From Eubacterium saphenum ATCC 49989 (GTDB lineage Bacteria > Bacillota > Clostridia > Peptostreptococcales > Anaerovoracaceae), in NCBI GenBank assembly GCA_000161975.1, contig GG688422.1, positions 431,824-495,823 of the forward strand: a stretch of DNA of 64,000 bases. Direction: 5' to 3'. A program made the position numbers and the translations under genes. Positions 34,855-43,885 of the stretch are shown piece after piece. Positions within the stretch are counted from its first letter, which is position 1, and each line of letters begins with the position of its first letter. The notes below the pieces were generated by a model, which was given only the letters and a program-made list of their open reading frames with translations, was not told the DNA's origin and made no database searches.

Positions 34855-36480
34855 TTAATTCATTCTAAAACTCTCAACATCGAAAAACCATTCAAAAAAT
34901 TTAGGGTTGATATTTCCACGCAATTTCGTAGAGGTTATAACGCCTTCCGTATTTTTTAAAATGCTTATATAAGGCAAATCATCCGTTATCATTTGATCCA
35001 GATGTTTTAATATTTTACGTGATTTCTCTTTGTCTGCACTTTTATTAAAATCTGAAAGCCTTATATTCACAAGCTCATTATCATAACCAATATGATTGTG
35101 CTTGCCGTCCCTTGCAAGAAATGTACTTAAATCCCACATTTTATTAAATGATAATTCTCCGAGGAACATATCAAAATCGCCTTTCTTTAGCCTATTTTCA
35201 TATTCATCTTTTGATAATACATCGGTCTTAAGAGATATCCCGGCTTTCTCAAACCCCTTTGCAATTAAATCCGCTGACTTTATACGTTCCTTACTGCTCT
35301 TAGATACGATCATATTAAATTCCAACCTGCCACTCGTATTTTCTAAATATCCGTCCTTATTTTTATCCTCAAAGCCTTGTTTTTTCAAAATTTCCCTGGA
35401 TTTTGAAGGCTCATATTCATGTAGATTCTTTTTATTTTTTATCCCGTAAAAATTCGGATAATACAAGCTGTCTTGTAACACTCCCTTGCCGTAATACGCC
35501 TCATTTAATATCGTTTCCTTATTTATTGCATAGTATATAGCCTTCCTCATCGCAAGCGTCTTTACATGTTTCTTTTTAAAATTAAACCCCAAAACTTCAA
35601 TTCTGTTACTCACAAAATCATATTCAGATACTTTATTTTCTCTTATCTTCGCCTTCCTTGCAGGACTTTTTTCAAATACCATGGCTACTTTACCTGCCCC
35701 TATCATCCTGTATGGTATCTTGCTGTCAGGAAAAATGCTTATGATGATTCTGTTACCAGGCACCTTCCCCCTATAATCCTTATGCCCGCTTAAAATCAAC
35801 TCCTTACCCTTTTTATACTCAACCACCTTATACTTACCGCTTCCTATAGGTATTTCACTGCTCGAAAACTGATATTGCGTCTTTGAAAATATCGGGAATG
35901 TGAGGGCTGCAAAGTTTATGTTATCTTCGGATTTAAACTGCACATCTATACTGTTTTGCCCTGTCGCCGTTATTTTTTCTACAGTTTCAAGATCCCTACC
36001 GAAGATGTTTTCATCCGCTCGCTCCTTGAGCCTGCCAAATGAAAACGCAACATCGTTTGCGGTAAGAATATTGCCGTCATGCCACTTTACATTCTTTTCT
36101 ATTTCCATGTGAAATACATTTTTTTTATACTTATCTCTTATTACTTTAGATACAACTTTCTCCTTGGGAGTCATATTTTTATCTAACTCATACAGTCCTT
36201 CATACATCAGCTTGCTCACCTGATAAAACATCATATATTTTGAATTCACAGGATTGAGCTTACCTATATCAAGGCTGTGCACATAAATATCCTTAGGATT
36301 TACAGCGCTATTTTTATCATTATGCTTATTACCAACTTTTACAAAAATCGATGCTATAAGAGCTACCACTACAACCACGGCAATACCTATCAGAAACGTA
36401 TTTTTATATGAATATAAATCTAATTTACCGTGCGATCCGAAATTTTTACGCACTTTATTCATAATTGCAGGTTTTCGCAT
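34855..36480 (-). CDS. Extracellular solute-binding protein, family 5 (peptide/nickel type), membrane-anchored
   Basis: The protein of about 541 residues has a basic N-terminal tail, one membrane helix (TFLIGIAVVVVVALIASIF) and a full SBP family 5 fold: KLMYEGLYELDKNMTPKEKV, WHDGNILTANDVAFS, GSGKYKVVEYKKG, LAMRKAIYYAINKE. Family members bind oligopeptides for an ABC importer. Unusually it is anchored by a helix and not as a lipoprotein, and no permease or ATPase gene is adjacent, so it must work with a transporter encoded elsewhere or have another task. It lies directly upstream of the deacetylase. Confidence 0.88.
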   Translation of the reverse strand: MRKPAIMNKVRKNFGSHGKLDLYSYKNTFLIGIAVVVVVALIASIFVKVGNKHNDKNSAVNPKDIYVHSLDIGKLNPVNSKYMMFYQVSKLMYEGLYELDKNMTPKEKVVSKVIRDKYKKNVFHMEIEKNVKWHDGNILTANDVAFSFGRLKERADENIFGRDLETVEKITATGQNSIDVQFKSEDNINFAALTFPIFSKTQYQFSSSEIPIGSGKYKVVEYKKGKELILSGHKDYRGKVPGNRIIISIFPDSKIPYRMIGAGKVAMVFEKSPARKAKIRENKVSEYDFVSNRIEVLGFNFKKKHVKTLAMRKAIYYAINKETILNEAYYGKGVLQDSLYYPNFYGIKNKKNLHEYEPSKSREILKKQGFEDKNKDGYLENTSGRLEFNMIVSKSSKERIKSADLIAKGFEKAGISLKTDVLSKDEYENRLKKGDFDMFLGELSFNKMWDLSTFLARDGKHNHIGYDNELVNIRLSDFNKSADKEKSRKILKHLDQMITDDLPYISILKNTEGVITSTKLRGNINPKFFEWFFDVESFRMN

Positions 36481-36582
36481 AAAATACACCCTTTATAACG
36501 CTATTTATCAAGCAAATCGTGATATACTAACACTATCTTTCATGTTAATCATTATACCATCAATTACGAAAGGAAATAAAGC

Positions 36583-37374
36583 ATGGTCGATTACCACATG
36601 CACACCGATTTTTCAGGCGACAGCACCGCAAATCCTGACAGTATGATACTTACGAGCATTCAAAAAGGTGCGAATGAAATATGCATTACAGACCACTGCG
36701 ATCCATGTTATCCCGATACATCCGTCAGCTTTGATTTAAAGAGGGATGACTACTTCGATTTTCTTGAAAAAGCTGCGCACAAATATAAAAACAAGATAAA
36801 AATAAAAAAAGGCATGGAACTCGGGCTTCAAGACGGCGATGTGCTTGAAATCTGTAATGAAGTGGCCCGTGAATATCCTTATGATTTTATAATTGCATCC
36901 TTTCACTGCCTTGACGGTGAGGATCTATACCTTAAGGATTACGACAAAGTACCGAGAGAAGAAACTCTACACAGATTTTATGAAGCGAATTATGAAATAC
37001 TCAGTAAATTTAAGCATTACTGTATCGTAGGTCACCTAAGCATAATAGACAGGTACATAGGTGAAATCCCACCATATGACGATGTTTACCCGCTTATAGA
37101 AGAAATACTGAAGCTGATAATTTCAGACGGTAAAGGGATTGAAATCAACACCTCAGCCAAGAGGTACGGGCTTGGTGACCGCACTACCCCCACAATCCCA
37201 ATACTGAAGCTCTATAAAAAATTAGGTGGCGAAATAATAACGTTCGGATCGGATGCCCACAGAGAAGAGGATATACTGTACGACTATGATGTGACCTGTG
37301 AGCTGCTCCGAAGCATCGGCTTTAGATATTTAGCTACATTTAAAGATATGAAGCCTTCGTTCGTAAAAATTTAA
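36583..37374 (+). CDS. PHP-domain phosphatase, HisJ (histidinol-phosphatase) family
   Basis: The 263-residue protein shows the PHP metal motifs: DYHMHTDFSGDS at the start, ITDHCDPC, SFHCLDG and a C-terminal FGSDAHREEDI. The HisJ family hydrolyses histidinol phosphate, though many members act on other phosphates. A hisD gene lies 8 kb away, but no other histidine genes are in the window. The gene follows GAAAGGAAAT and is transcribed together with the Fic-like gene 12 bases downstream. Confidence 0.85.
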   Translation: MVDYHMHTDFSGDSTANPDSMILTSIQKGANEICITDHCDPCYPDTSVSFDLKRDDYFDFLEKAAHKYKNKIKIKKGMELGLQDGDVLEICNEVAREYPYDFIIASFHCLDGEDLYLKDYDKVPREETLHRFYEANYEILSKFKHYCIVGHLSIIDRYIGEIPPYDDVYPLIEEILKLIISDGKGIEINTSAKRYGLGDRTTPTIPILKLYKKLGGEIITFGSDAHREEDILYDYDVTCELLRSIGFRYLATFKDMKPSFVKI

Positions 37375-37385
37375 CAGGGTGTAAG

Positions 37386-38105
37386 ATGAAGTATGAAGCC
37401 ATATTAAAACATCTGGAATACGCAAAATCCGCAAAGAGTAACGCTCCACAGAAGCTAAGCGTTCTGCACTTCGCAGACCTCATAGACTTTGTATGCAGCA
37501 ATGTAATTTTAGACGGCAGCAACCTGTCAAGGCTTGAAATACAAAACGCTATAGAAGGTGACCTGCCGGTTACTTCAACCCTTGGCGAGAACCAAATGAT
37601 AGAAAACTACGTGGATGTATTTGACTATTTTAAAAAGAGCCTTTCTATGAACTACCTCGATGAACACGTATTTTTAAAGCTATATCATTTGCTTACAAAA
37701 GAATATCCATCGTATAGAAACAGAAACAGAGTAGTTGCAAAATTCGGATATATGCCTCCCGATTCTGCAAAGGTTTCAAAGCTCCTGGCTAAACTGTTTA
37801 ATGCCTATTTTCGCCATGCGAGCGATAAAACCGATAACAAGATCCTGACGGCAGCATACCTTCACGCTGAGATAATCAAAATATCACCGTTCAATGCGGC
37901 AAATGATTCCATAGCAAGGGTTGCCATGTATTATTTTTTAATGCAGACAGGTTTTCCTCCTCCGCTACTTGAATGCTCCGATAAGGAATACATAGATTCA
38001 ATGCATACATATATACACTATGGTAAAATAAATGATTTCTATGCAATCTTGGAAAATGCGATGTACGAAAAACTCATAAAAGTAACTAAACTTCTGGATC
38101 ATTGA
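37386..38105 (+). CDS. Fic-domain protein with a degenerate active site
   Basis: This 239-residue helical protein has the Fic layout: an N-terminal helix with NVILDGSNLSRLEI (where active class II Fic proteins carry S-x-x-x-E-G), the RNRNRVVAKFGYMPPDS strand region, then the core helix. The catalytic loop that reads HPFxxGNGRxxR in active Fic enzymes is SPFNAANDSIAR here, so the catalytic His is Ser and the GNGR anion-hole is gone, although the helix after it (VAMYYFLMQTGFPPP) matches. Fic proteins transfer AMP or other nucleotides; this one should be inactive or do something else. It follows the PHP gene by 12 bases. Confidence 0.75.
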   Translation: MKYEAILKHLEYAKSAKSNAPQKLSVLHFADLIDFVCSNVILDGSNLSRLEIQNAIEGDLPVTSTLGENQMIENYVDVFDYFKKSLSMNYLDEHVFLKLYHLLTKEYPSYRNRNRVVAKFGYMPPDSAKVSKLLAKLFNAYFRHASDKTDNKILTAAYLHAEIIKISPFNAANDSIARVAMYYFLMQTGFPPPLLECSDKEYIDSMHTYIHYGKINDFYAILENAMYEKLIKVTKLLDH

Positions 38106-38161
38106 CACAAGCAGAGACCGATCAGCGAAAAAACAAACCGCTCATAGGATCAATTGAATTT

Positions 38162-38986
38162 TCAGATCTTTGTATCATTAACAAGCTGCCTGCTTTTAAT
38201 GAGTTTATATCCCGCTAGAGAAAACACCAATGCGATAATTACCTGTATTATAAATGCAATTAGCCCTATGTCCTTTGCCACCTCCAGATTAAGGCCTGCC
38301 TCTCCTTTGATGAAAATCCCCCTTAACCCTGCTACCAAGTCTATTAGACCGTGCCAAAAAACGATCACTAAGAAGTTATCCGTTATAAGATAAATTGTCG
38401 CTATGAAGAGTCCTATACCAAATGCATATAAAACCTGAGCTATCGTTGAAAATACGAGTTCTCTATTCACGAAAAAATTAATGCCGTGTATGAGCCCGAA
38501 CATTACGGATGAAATCAATGCAGGTTTTAATCCGGGATTAAGTCCTTTACTTCGGTAATACTGCTCCGTCCCTCTAAGTATCCCCACTCTAAATACGAGC
38601 TCTTCCGCAAAACCGATTGTAAATGCAAATACCACGGTGGATATTATGCGAGCAAACCCCGGAGATAATAAGTCTTTAGAAGATATCAAAAAAAACGGTC
38701 CCAACGAGGGCAGTATCACTATTAAAAATAGAGCTCCTATTTTAATCCCTCTAACGAATGCCCCCGCTTCAAAGTGAAGACACGACCCCGTTAGCCCTAG
38801 CATTTTAATAAATACAATCGAAAATAAAAAGAAGACAGCCTCCATTGCAAGACTTGCATAACCTGAAGGTATACCTGAAACTCCAACGATAGTACCCGAA
38901 ACCAACAAAAATAAAATCGAAATACACGTCACAAATACTCCAAATGCGATGGGATTCATTCTAAATTTTAAGTTAATCATCTTCAT
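38162..38986 (-). CDS. CPBP-family intramembrane metalloprotease
   Basis: The 274-residue protein has about eight hydrophobic segments and the CPBP (Abi) motifs: AEELVFRVGILRG (EExxxR), GLIHGINFF and a later FWHGLIDL. The family includes CAAX proteases and bacteriocin self-immunity proteins. The ATG follows GGAGGG. It follows the BaiN-like gene by 18 bases on the same strand. The substrate is unknown. Confidence 0.88.
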   Translation of the reverse strand: MKMINLKFRMNPIAFGVFVTCISILFLLVSGTIVGVSGIPSGYASLAMEAVFFLFSIVFIKMLGLTGSCLHFEAGAFVRGIKIGALFLIVILPSLGPFFLISSKDLLSPGFARIISTVVFAFTIGFAEELVFRVGILRGTEQYYRSKGLNPGLKPALISSVMFGLIHGINFFVNRELVFSTIAQVLYAFGIGLFIATIYLITDNFLVIVFWHGLIDLVAGLRGIFIKGEAGLNLEVAKDIGLIAFIIQVIIALVFSLAGYKLIKSRQLVNDTKI

Positions 38987-39004
38987 ACACTACCCTCCAA
39001 AACA

Positions 39005-40195
39005 TTAAAATATGTCGAGAACACCGAGCCCTGCTGCGATACCTGTAGTAATTGCCTGAGTAATATTATAACCTCCACATGGATATGCGGCATCGAGCAA
39101 TTCGCCCATCACAAAAAGCCCCTTTATTTTGCTTTCATATGTTTTTGCATCATATTCGCTTTTTAATATGCCTCCTCCGGTTGCCTGCGCCTGATCCCAG
39201 CCTCCTAAGCCCTTCACCTTATATTTTAGAGTTTTAAAATCCGGCATGCCGGATTCTTCTAAATGATTTATTATATGGTCTGCCAGTTTTTCATCCAAGA
39301 ACCCTCTCAATGCATACCTGTAGATATTTTCACCCCTCACGTCATTTTTTATTTCAATATGCCCCTTTATATCTTCAAACCTTTGCTGAAACTCCCGCTT
39401 GGATAAGTCCGGGAAGAAATCAATAACTATGTCATATTCATTCATGCTTTCTCTAAAGCTTTTAGTCCTGTCCTTAATCACGATGAACTTCGATAGGTTA
39501 AAGGCTGCTATGCCGGAGATTCCGCCCCTTATAAACTGAACCTGCCCCGTCTCAGACGCAAGTAATCTGCCGGTATGAAAGAGGCTTATCTTCGCATCAT
39601 GTCTTACCCCTGCCATGTCATCACCAATACCTTCCAAGTTTATCTTTGTGAGTATGGGAAATACGGGTGATACTTCTAGCCCTAATTCTTTTGCAATTAC
39701 AAAGCCTTCTCCTACGGTACCGAACTTCGGTGCAGCCTTGCCACCAAGAGCTAGACACACGACTCTTGCACCAACCTGTATCTTTTCATTTGTATCGCTC
39801 ACACAGGTTATGGAAAATCCGCCGTCATCTCTTTTCACGTTGCAAACCTTCGTATTAAACGCAACACCTATATCAAGGCTATGAAGCCTATCCTTAAACG
39901 CATTTACTACCGTTGCCGACTTCATTGAATACGGATATACCCAGCCGTTATCCTTGCACTTTAGATATACACCCATGCCCGTCATGAAGGCATTTACTTC
40001 AGAAAAACCTTCTGCATTTTTATTGGATATATTACACCTGCCGTTGCCGGAAGCCGCAAGCTTTCTCAAAATCTCATGAGTTTTTTCTATTATTGTCACT
40101 CTAAGATCGGGACGCATCTTCTTTATGGTAATAGCAGCAGTTACTCCTGAAACTCCTCCTCCGAGTACGCATACATCGTAAGCTCCGGACATCAT
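39005..40195 (-). CDS. FAD-dependent oxidoreductase, HI0933/BaiN family
   Basis: The protein of about 396 residues begins with the FAD motif VCVLGGGVSGVTAAI and has the family signatures LRKLAASGNGRCNISN, GGKAAPKFGTVGEGF, VKGLGGWDQAQATGGGI and GLFVMGELLDAAYPCGGYNI. BaiN-like flavoproteins reduce bile-acid intermediates in some Clostridia, but most members are of unknown substrate. I chose the ATG at 40195 (MMSGAYDV) after GAAGGA; another possible start at 40258 overlaps the stop of the preceding gene (TAATG) and adds 21 residues without family support. Confidence 0.87.
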   Translation of the reverse strand: MMSGAYDVCVLGGGVSGVTAAITIKKMRPDLRVTIIEKTHEILRKLAASGNGRCNISNKNAEGFSEVNAFMTGMGVYLKCKDNGWVYPYSMKSATVVNAFKDRLHSLDIGVAFNTKVCNVKRDDGGFSITCVSDTNEKIQVGARVVCLALGGKAAPKFGTVGEGFVIAKELGLEVSPVFPILTKINLEGIGDDMAGVRHDAKISLFHTGRLLASETGQVQFIRGGISGIAAFNLSKFIVIKDRTKSFRESMNEYDIVIDFFPDLSKREFQQRFEDIKGHIEIKNDVRGENIYRYALRGFLDEKLADHIINHLEESGMPDFKTLKYKVKGLGGWDQAQATGGGILKSEYDAKTYESKIKGLFVMGELLDAAYPCGGYNITQAITTGIAAGLGVLDIF

Positions 40196-40257
40196 TACAT
40201 TTCCTTCATTTTTACTTGCCGAGGTTTTTTCACCTCTTTCTTCATAGCCCATAATCA

Positions 40258-40644
40258 TTACAGCTCTTCCCTTCCGCTAAGCTCTAATATCCTTACTTTT
40301 TCAGGAAGTTTTCTGAGAAATGTAGAATGCGCTCTTTGAAGATCCCCTGTAAAGGCATCCATATCTATTACAACCAGATCTATTTTATTTTTTTCGCTTA
40401 AATCAAGCAAACCCTGGACTATGGAATTCCCTCTCAGAAAGGCTATTTTGGCGCCATGCGTATATATGTATTCAAGGCCTTCATCCAAGCTCTGCTGCCT
40501 TTGGCTACCTTCCTTCATTACGTCGTCTTTATCTATAGAATATGTAGCCCATAGCTCTCCACCTGAATCTCCTAGGCTTTCTTTTGCCGCCTCTATAAGA
40601 TTTTTAGGATCGTGCTCATCGCCGATACATATAAGTACATTCAT
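40258..40644 (-). CDS. Universal stress protein-like protein
   Basis: The 128-residue protein has the UspA-type alpha/beta fold pattern: a first strand VLICIGDE, a middle strand IAFLRGNSIVQGLLDLSEK and a final IDLVVIDMDAF. The glycine-rich ATP-binding loop of classical UspA is not visible. No strong ribosome binding site lies before the ATG. Its stop overlaps an alternative start of the next gene. Function unknown. Confidence 0.65.
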   Translation of the reverse strand: MNVLICIGDEHDPKNLIEAAKESLGDSGGELWATYSIDKDDVMKEGSQRQQSLDEGLEYIYTHGAKIAFLRGNSIVQGLLDLSEKNKIDLVVIDMDAFTGDLQRAHSTFLRKLPEKVRILELSGREEL

Positions 40645-40725
40645 GTTACGCCTACCCCGTATTTTGCATAACTTAAAACTTTCCCATATATTATATCAAC
40701 TAGGCTAAGCACTGCGTCAATATTT

Positions 40726-41127
40726 TTATCTGTATTTTATGTTTTCCGTAAGAGCCGTTATAATCTGCATATTACTGGGTTTACTGATACCTCTGTATTC
40801 CTGCGTTTCATCCATTACGACAGCCAAAACATGAGCCTTGTTCATATCCCAAGCGGCCGCTATGGCATGCCTTATTGATTTTTCCACGGAGGCTAAACTG
40901 CACTTATTCTTCATTGCTATACTCGGATATATCACCTTCATGGCCGTACCGTAATGTATGGTAATACCGAGCGCTAACTCTATAGCATCGCATAGATATC
41001 GATACCCCTTCATATGAGGCGGCACCCCGAGCGATCTTACCTCTCTGATGATATCCTTATACCTTATCCTCTTTGTCGCACTTACCGTATTGCTTGGCAG
41101 TTCTTCTACCCTGTTCACATTTTGCAT
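40726..41127 (-). CDS. Stand-alone Spo0A-type DNA-binding domain protein
   Basis: The 133-residue protein is the Spo0A C-terminal effector domain without a receiver: LGVPPHMKGYRYLCDAIELA, VIYPSIAMKNKCSLASVEK, SIRHAIAAAWDM, then SKPSNMQIITAL. The match to Spo0A runs through all six helices, including the recognition helix around SLASVEKSIRHAI. Spo0A binds 0A boxes (TGTCGAA) to start sporulation; here phosphorylation control is absent, so the protein would be constitutive or controlled by abundance. AGGAGGGG precedes the ATG. It lies 10 bases after comEA in the same operon. The organism shows no other sporulation gene in this window. Confidence 0.85.
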   Translation of the reverse strand: MQNVNRVEELPSNTVSATKRIRYKDIIREVRSLGVPPHMKGYRYLCDAIELALGITIHYGTAMKVIYPSIAMKNKCSLASVEKSIRHAIAAAWDMNKAHVLAVVMDETQEYRGISKPSNMQIITALTENIKYR

Positions 41128-41136
41128 TTTCCCCTC

Positions 41137-41772
41137 CTATACTGTAAACTCTTTTATTAATTTTTGAACTGTTTTAGGCCCGATGCCCGGCACCTTAACC
41201 AGATCTTCCACCTTTTTAAAATTTCCGTTGTTCTCTCTGTAATCTATTATCTTTTCCGCAGTTGCAGGTCCTATTCCATTTACCGTCTGAAGCTTTGTGG
41301 CATCTGCCGTATTTAAGTTTACCTTGCCTCCATCGCGCTCATTATCACGCCCGTCGCTTCTAGAATTCTCAGAGCCTGATGTCTCTTCACCGGATTTCGG
41401 AATATAGATTTTATCTCCGTCTTTTACAAAAGCCGCCCTGTTAATCTTTGAAATATCAGCCTTAGCCGTTAATCCGCCCGCCGCCTTAATCGCATCTTCT
41501 ATTCTACTCTTTTTACTAAGATGCACGACTCTTGGATGTTTAACAGCCCCTGAAATATCTATCACTATGTTTTCACTGCCGGCATCCTCCACCTTGGATG
41601 GTTTTGCCTTTTCCTCAACCTTTATTTCGGATTCACCCTCTGCCTGACCTCCAAAGTGATTCGCTGCAAATCCGACGCCACAAAATAACATGATAATAAT
41701 AATTTTGATAATCAGAGATTTATTTTTCAGCATAAATTCCTTGTTGAAATATTTTTTGAGAATTTCATTCAT
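41137..41772 (-). CDS. comEA: ComEA-family DNA-binding competence protein
   Basis: The 211-residue protein has an N-terminal membrane helix (IIKIIIIMLFCGVGFAANHF), an SLBB domain (about 70-125) and a C-terminal double helix-hairpin-helix (VNLNTADATKLQTVNGIGP, KVPGIGPKTVQKLIKEF). ComEA binds DNA outside the cell during uptake. AGGAGG precedes the ATG. It is first in a two-gene unit with the Spo0A-like protein. Confidence 0.93.
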   Translation of the reverse strand: MNEILKKYFNKEFMLKNKSLIIKIIIIMLFCGVGFAANHFGGQAEGESEIKVEEKAKPSKVEDAGSENIVIDISGAVKHPRVVHLSKKSRIEDAIKAAGGLTAKADISKINRAAFVKDGDKIYIPKSGEETSGSENSRSDGRDNERDGGKVNLNTADATKLQTVNGIGPATAEKIIDYRENNGNFKKVEDLVKVPGIGPKTVQKLIKEFTV

Positions 41773-42088
41773 ACTTCCTCCTATATAATTCGGGGATGTT
41801 GCAAGAAGCGAGTGGGAAGAACAAGGATACTAAAATAATTAGTTGCATTCAACAACATATAACTTTTTCGCCATATATCATAATTTTTTGTGCAATATAT
41901 AAATATTTATAACAAAATAAGTTATAACAACCCACTCTATAAATCGTCCGGAAAATTTAATTGCTATTATTTTTTACTTCTATTTTCTACAACTCACCAT
42001 AAAAAAAGCTACAACCTGTAGCCTTTTTCGGTTTTCGTATATTGATATATCTTAATTTATTAATGTGATTATAATTAATTTACCGGGA
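41773..42088. other. Gene-free stretch upstream of comEA
   Basis: These 316 bases hold no gene. They contain a small hairpin, GCTACA/TGTAGC (42008-42022), flanked by A7 and T5 runs, that can end transcription on either strand; the minus-strand reading would terminate the alkD gene. The rest is AT-rich and probably holds the comEA promoter. Confidence 0.6.
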
Positions 42089-42766
42089 TTAAATCCTCTT
42101 AAGCCCTTTAAGATACTCTTTTTGAGCTCCGGTGATCCTAAAGCTCTCCCTTGCCTTTTGTATCGTCTTATTGTGCACCCACTTATCTAAAGTACCATTC
42201 TCCAACAGAACCACCACATGCTCCCACTGCTTCGCAAGAGCCGTCGCAAAATACCAGGCAAGCATCATGTTTACATAGTATTCTTCCGAATGGATACTTA
42301 AGGGGATATTCAAATACTCAGGCGAAAAATCCTCATCAAGAAAATGACGCATTAACATTCCTATCCCGAATCGGCATGTATATGTATGCCTTGAGCCTGA
42401 CCACTTCTCAATTTCTGAAAAGAGCTCGTTCTTATATTTCTTAAAAACATTAGGAGACAGGGTATCGCACACTGCCCAATTATCGATAAAAGGAAGAAAC
42501 CTCTCAAGTTCTGCGATGCACACATCGTAGTCTTTTATCTCTGCAATCAAAAGCCCATGAAGCATATTTTCTTCGAAATAATGATGGGGCAGTTTTCTTA
42601 AAAATTCTTTACACTCCTTCGTTTTTCCAAAAAGTTTAGCGAGTTTTCTAAGCTTTGGGATTCTGACTCCTATAAAGTGCTCTCTGTCAAGTCCGGGGGT
42701 TAGCCTACTTTGAAAATCCGCATACCCCACTTCCTGCAGATTCATTAGTTCCTTTAATATATCCAT
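42089..42766 (-). CDS. AlkD-like DNA alkylation repair protein
   Basis: The 225-residue all-helical protein shows the HEAT-like repeat pattern of AlkD: GVRIPKLRKLAKLFGK, DNWAVCDTLS (the Trp and Asp used in AlkD) and WHVVVLLENGTLDKWVHNKTIQKARES-type ending. AlkD excises N3- and N7-alkylated bases. It lies 6 bases after the crotonase gene on the same strand, with which it shares no obvious pathway. Confidence 0.85.
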   Translation of the reverse strand: MDILKELMNLQEVGYADFQSRLTPGLDREHFIGVRIPKLRKLAKLFGKTKECKEFLRKLPHHYFEENMLHGLLIAEIKDYDVCIAELERFLPFIDNWAVCDTLSPNVFKKYKNELFSEIEKWSGSRHTYTCRFGIGMLMRHFLDEDFSPEYLNIPLSIHSEEYYVNMMLAWYFATALAKQWEHVVVLLENGTLDKWVHNKTIQKARESFRITGAQKEYLKGLKRI

Positions 42767-42772
42767 TTATGA

Positions 42773-43546
42773 TCACGAATCTTTGAAGTTTGCCTTGCGT
42801 TTTTCTAAGAATGCGCTCATGCCTTCCTTTTGATCTTCAGTGCTGAATAACTGCGCAAAGCTCTCTATTTCAAGCCTGCTACCTCTTAAAATATCCATGT
42901 TTACACCGTTTTCAATAGTCTGTTTGCCCGCCTTAAGCGCATATATTGATTTTGAAGCCATCTTTTCTGCAATTTTAGCACATTCATCCTCAAATTGATC
43001 TTCATCTATGATCTTTTCGACGATGCCTATATCAAATGCCCTCTTTGCATCTATCATCTCACCCGTCATTATCATATAACTTGCCATTCCCGTGCCTACA
43101 AGTTTTGTAAGCCTCTGTGTGCCGGAAAACCCCGGAATGATACCGAGCGCTATTTCGGGTTGCCCGAATTTAGCGGCTGTGGATGCAAGCCTAAAGTCAC
43201 AGGACATGGCAAGCTCAAGTCCACCTCCCAGGGCAAATCCGTTTATAGCTGCTATTACCGGCTTTTCACAGGATTCTATCTTATTCATAAGCCTGTGTCC
43301 AAGACATGCAAGCTCGTGAGCCTTCAAATTATCCATGCTTACCATAGCCTGAATATCCGCTCCTGCTACAAACGCTTTCCCGGCGCCCGTAATCATAGCA
43401 ACCTTTTCACTGCCGCCTTCAAACTGCAAAAGAGCTTCATACATTTCACTGAGGACTTCTTCGTTCAGCGCATTCATCGCTTTAGGTCTGTTAATCGTGA
43501 TCTTTGCCACTTTACCGTCCACATCATAAATTAAATTTTTATACAT
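42773..43546 (-). CDS. Enoyl-CoA hydratase/crotonase family protein
   Basis: The 257-residue protein has the crotonase pattern: INRPKAMNALNEEV, FVAGADIQAM, the oxyanion hole and first catalytic Glu in NGFALGGGLELAMSCD and the second Glu in GQPEIALGIIPGFSGTQRL. Both glutamates used for hydration are kept, so it is probably a short-chain enoyl-CoA hydratase such as 3-hydroxybutyryl-CoA dehydratase. No bcd, hbd or thl genes are adjacent. AAAGGAGG precedes the ATG. Confidence 0.9.
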   Translation of the reverse strand: MYKNLIYDVDGKVAKITINRPKAMNALNEEVLSEMYEALLQFEGGSEKVAMITGAGKAFVAGADIQAMVSMDNLKAHELACLGHRLMNKIESCEKPVIAAINGFALGGGLELAMSCDFRLASTAAKFGQPEIALGIIPGFSGTQRLTKLVGTGMASYMIMTGEMIDAKRAFDIGIVEKIIDEDQFEDECAKIAEKMASKSIYALKAGKQTIENGVNMDILRGSRLEIESFAQLFSTEDQKEGMSAFLEKRKANFKDS

Positions 43547-43885
43547 AATGCGCCTCCTTTACATAAAAATCTTCTACAACTTCATTATAACACCGTAACA
43601 ATGAAACTATACCCTTTCCTCTCAATAATGTGAACTTTTTAAAATATACCCTAAAGTTATTATATTGAAGGCAAGATTATATTATATGAAAGGCACAACT
43701 TTTCCACCTATATATAGTGGTGATGAATATATTTTCTACTCCATATATTGTTTTTTGGTTTATTTTAATTTTTCGAAGCTCAATTTGTTATATAATAATT
43801 CCCACGGGTAAAAAATTCATTAGCTAAAATTGTTTTGCAAAAAAAATATATCTATCAGCATTCATTTAACATGAGGAGGACTAAA
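43547..43885. other. Gene-free AT-rich stretch between divergent crotonase and NrdD-tail genes
   Basis: These 339 bases hold the promoters of the two divergent genes. The stretch includes the NrdR-like box pair reported separately and a TATAAT near 43790 followed by the leader of the small NrdD-tail gene. I see no other gene in it. Confidence 0.5.
43705..43753. promoter_or_regulatory. Pair of NrdR-box-like sites upstream of the NrdD-tail protein
   Basis: CACCTATATATAGTGG (43705-43720) and ACTCCATATATTGTTT (43738-43753) resemble the NrdR box (ACACWATATWTWGTGT); the first keeps the CTATATATAG core exactly. Their centres are 33 bases apart, near three helical turns, as is usual for paired NrdR boxes. 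They lie 130-180 bases upstream of the ATG at 43886. Judged by eye; no matrix search was possible. Confidence 0.4.
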
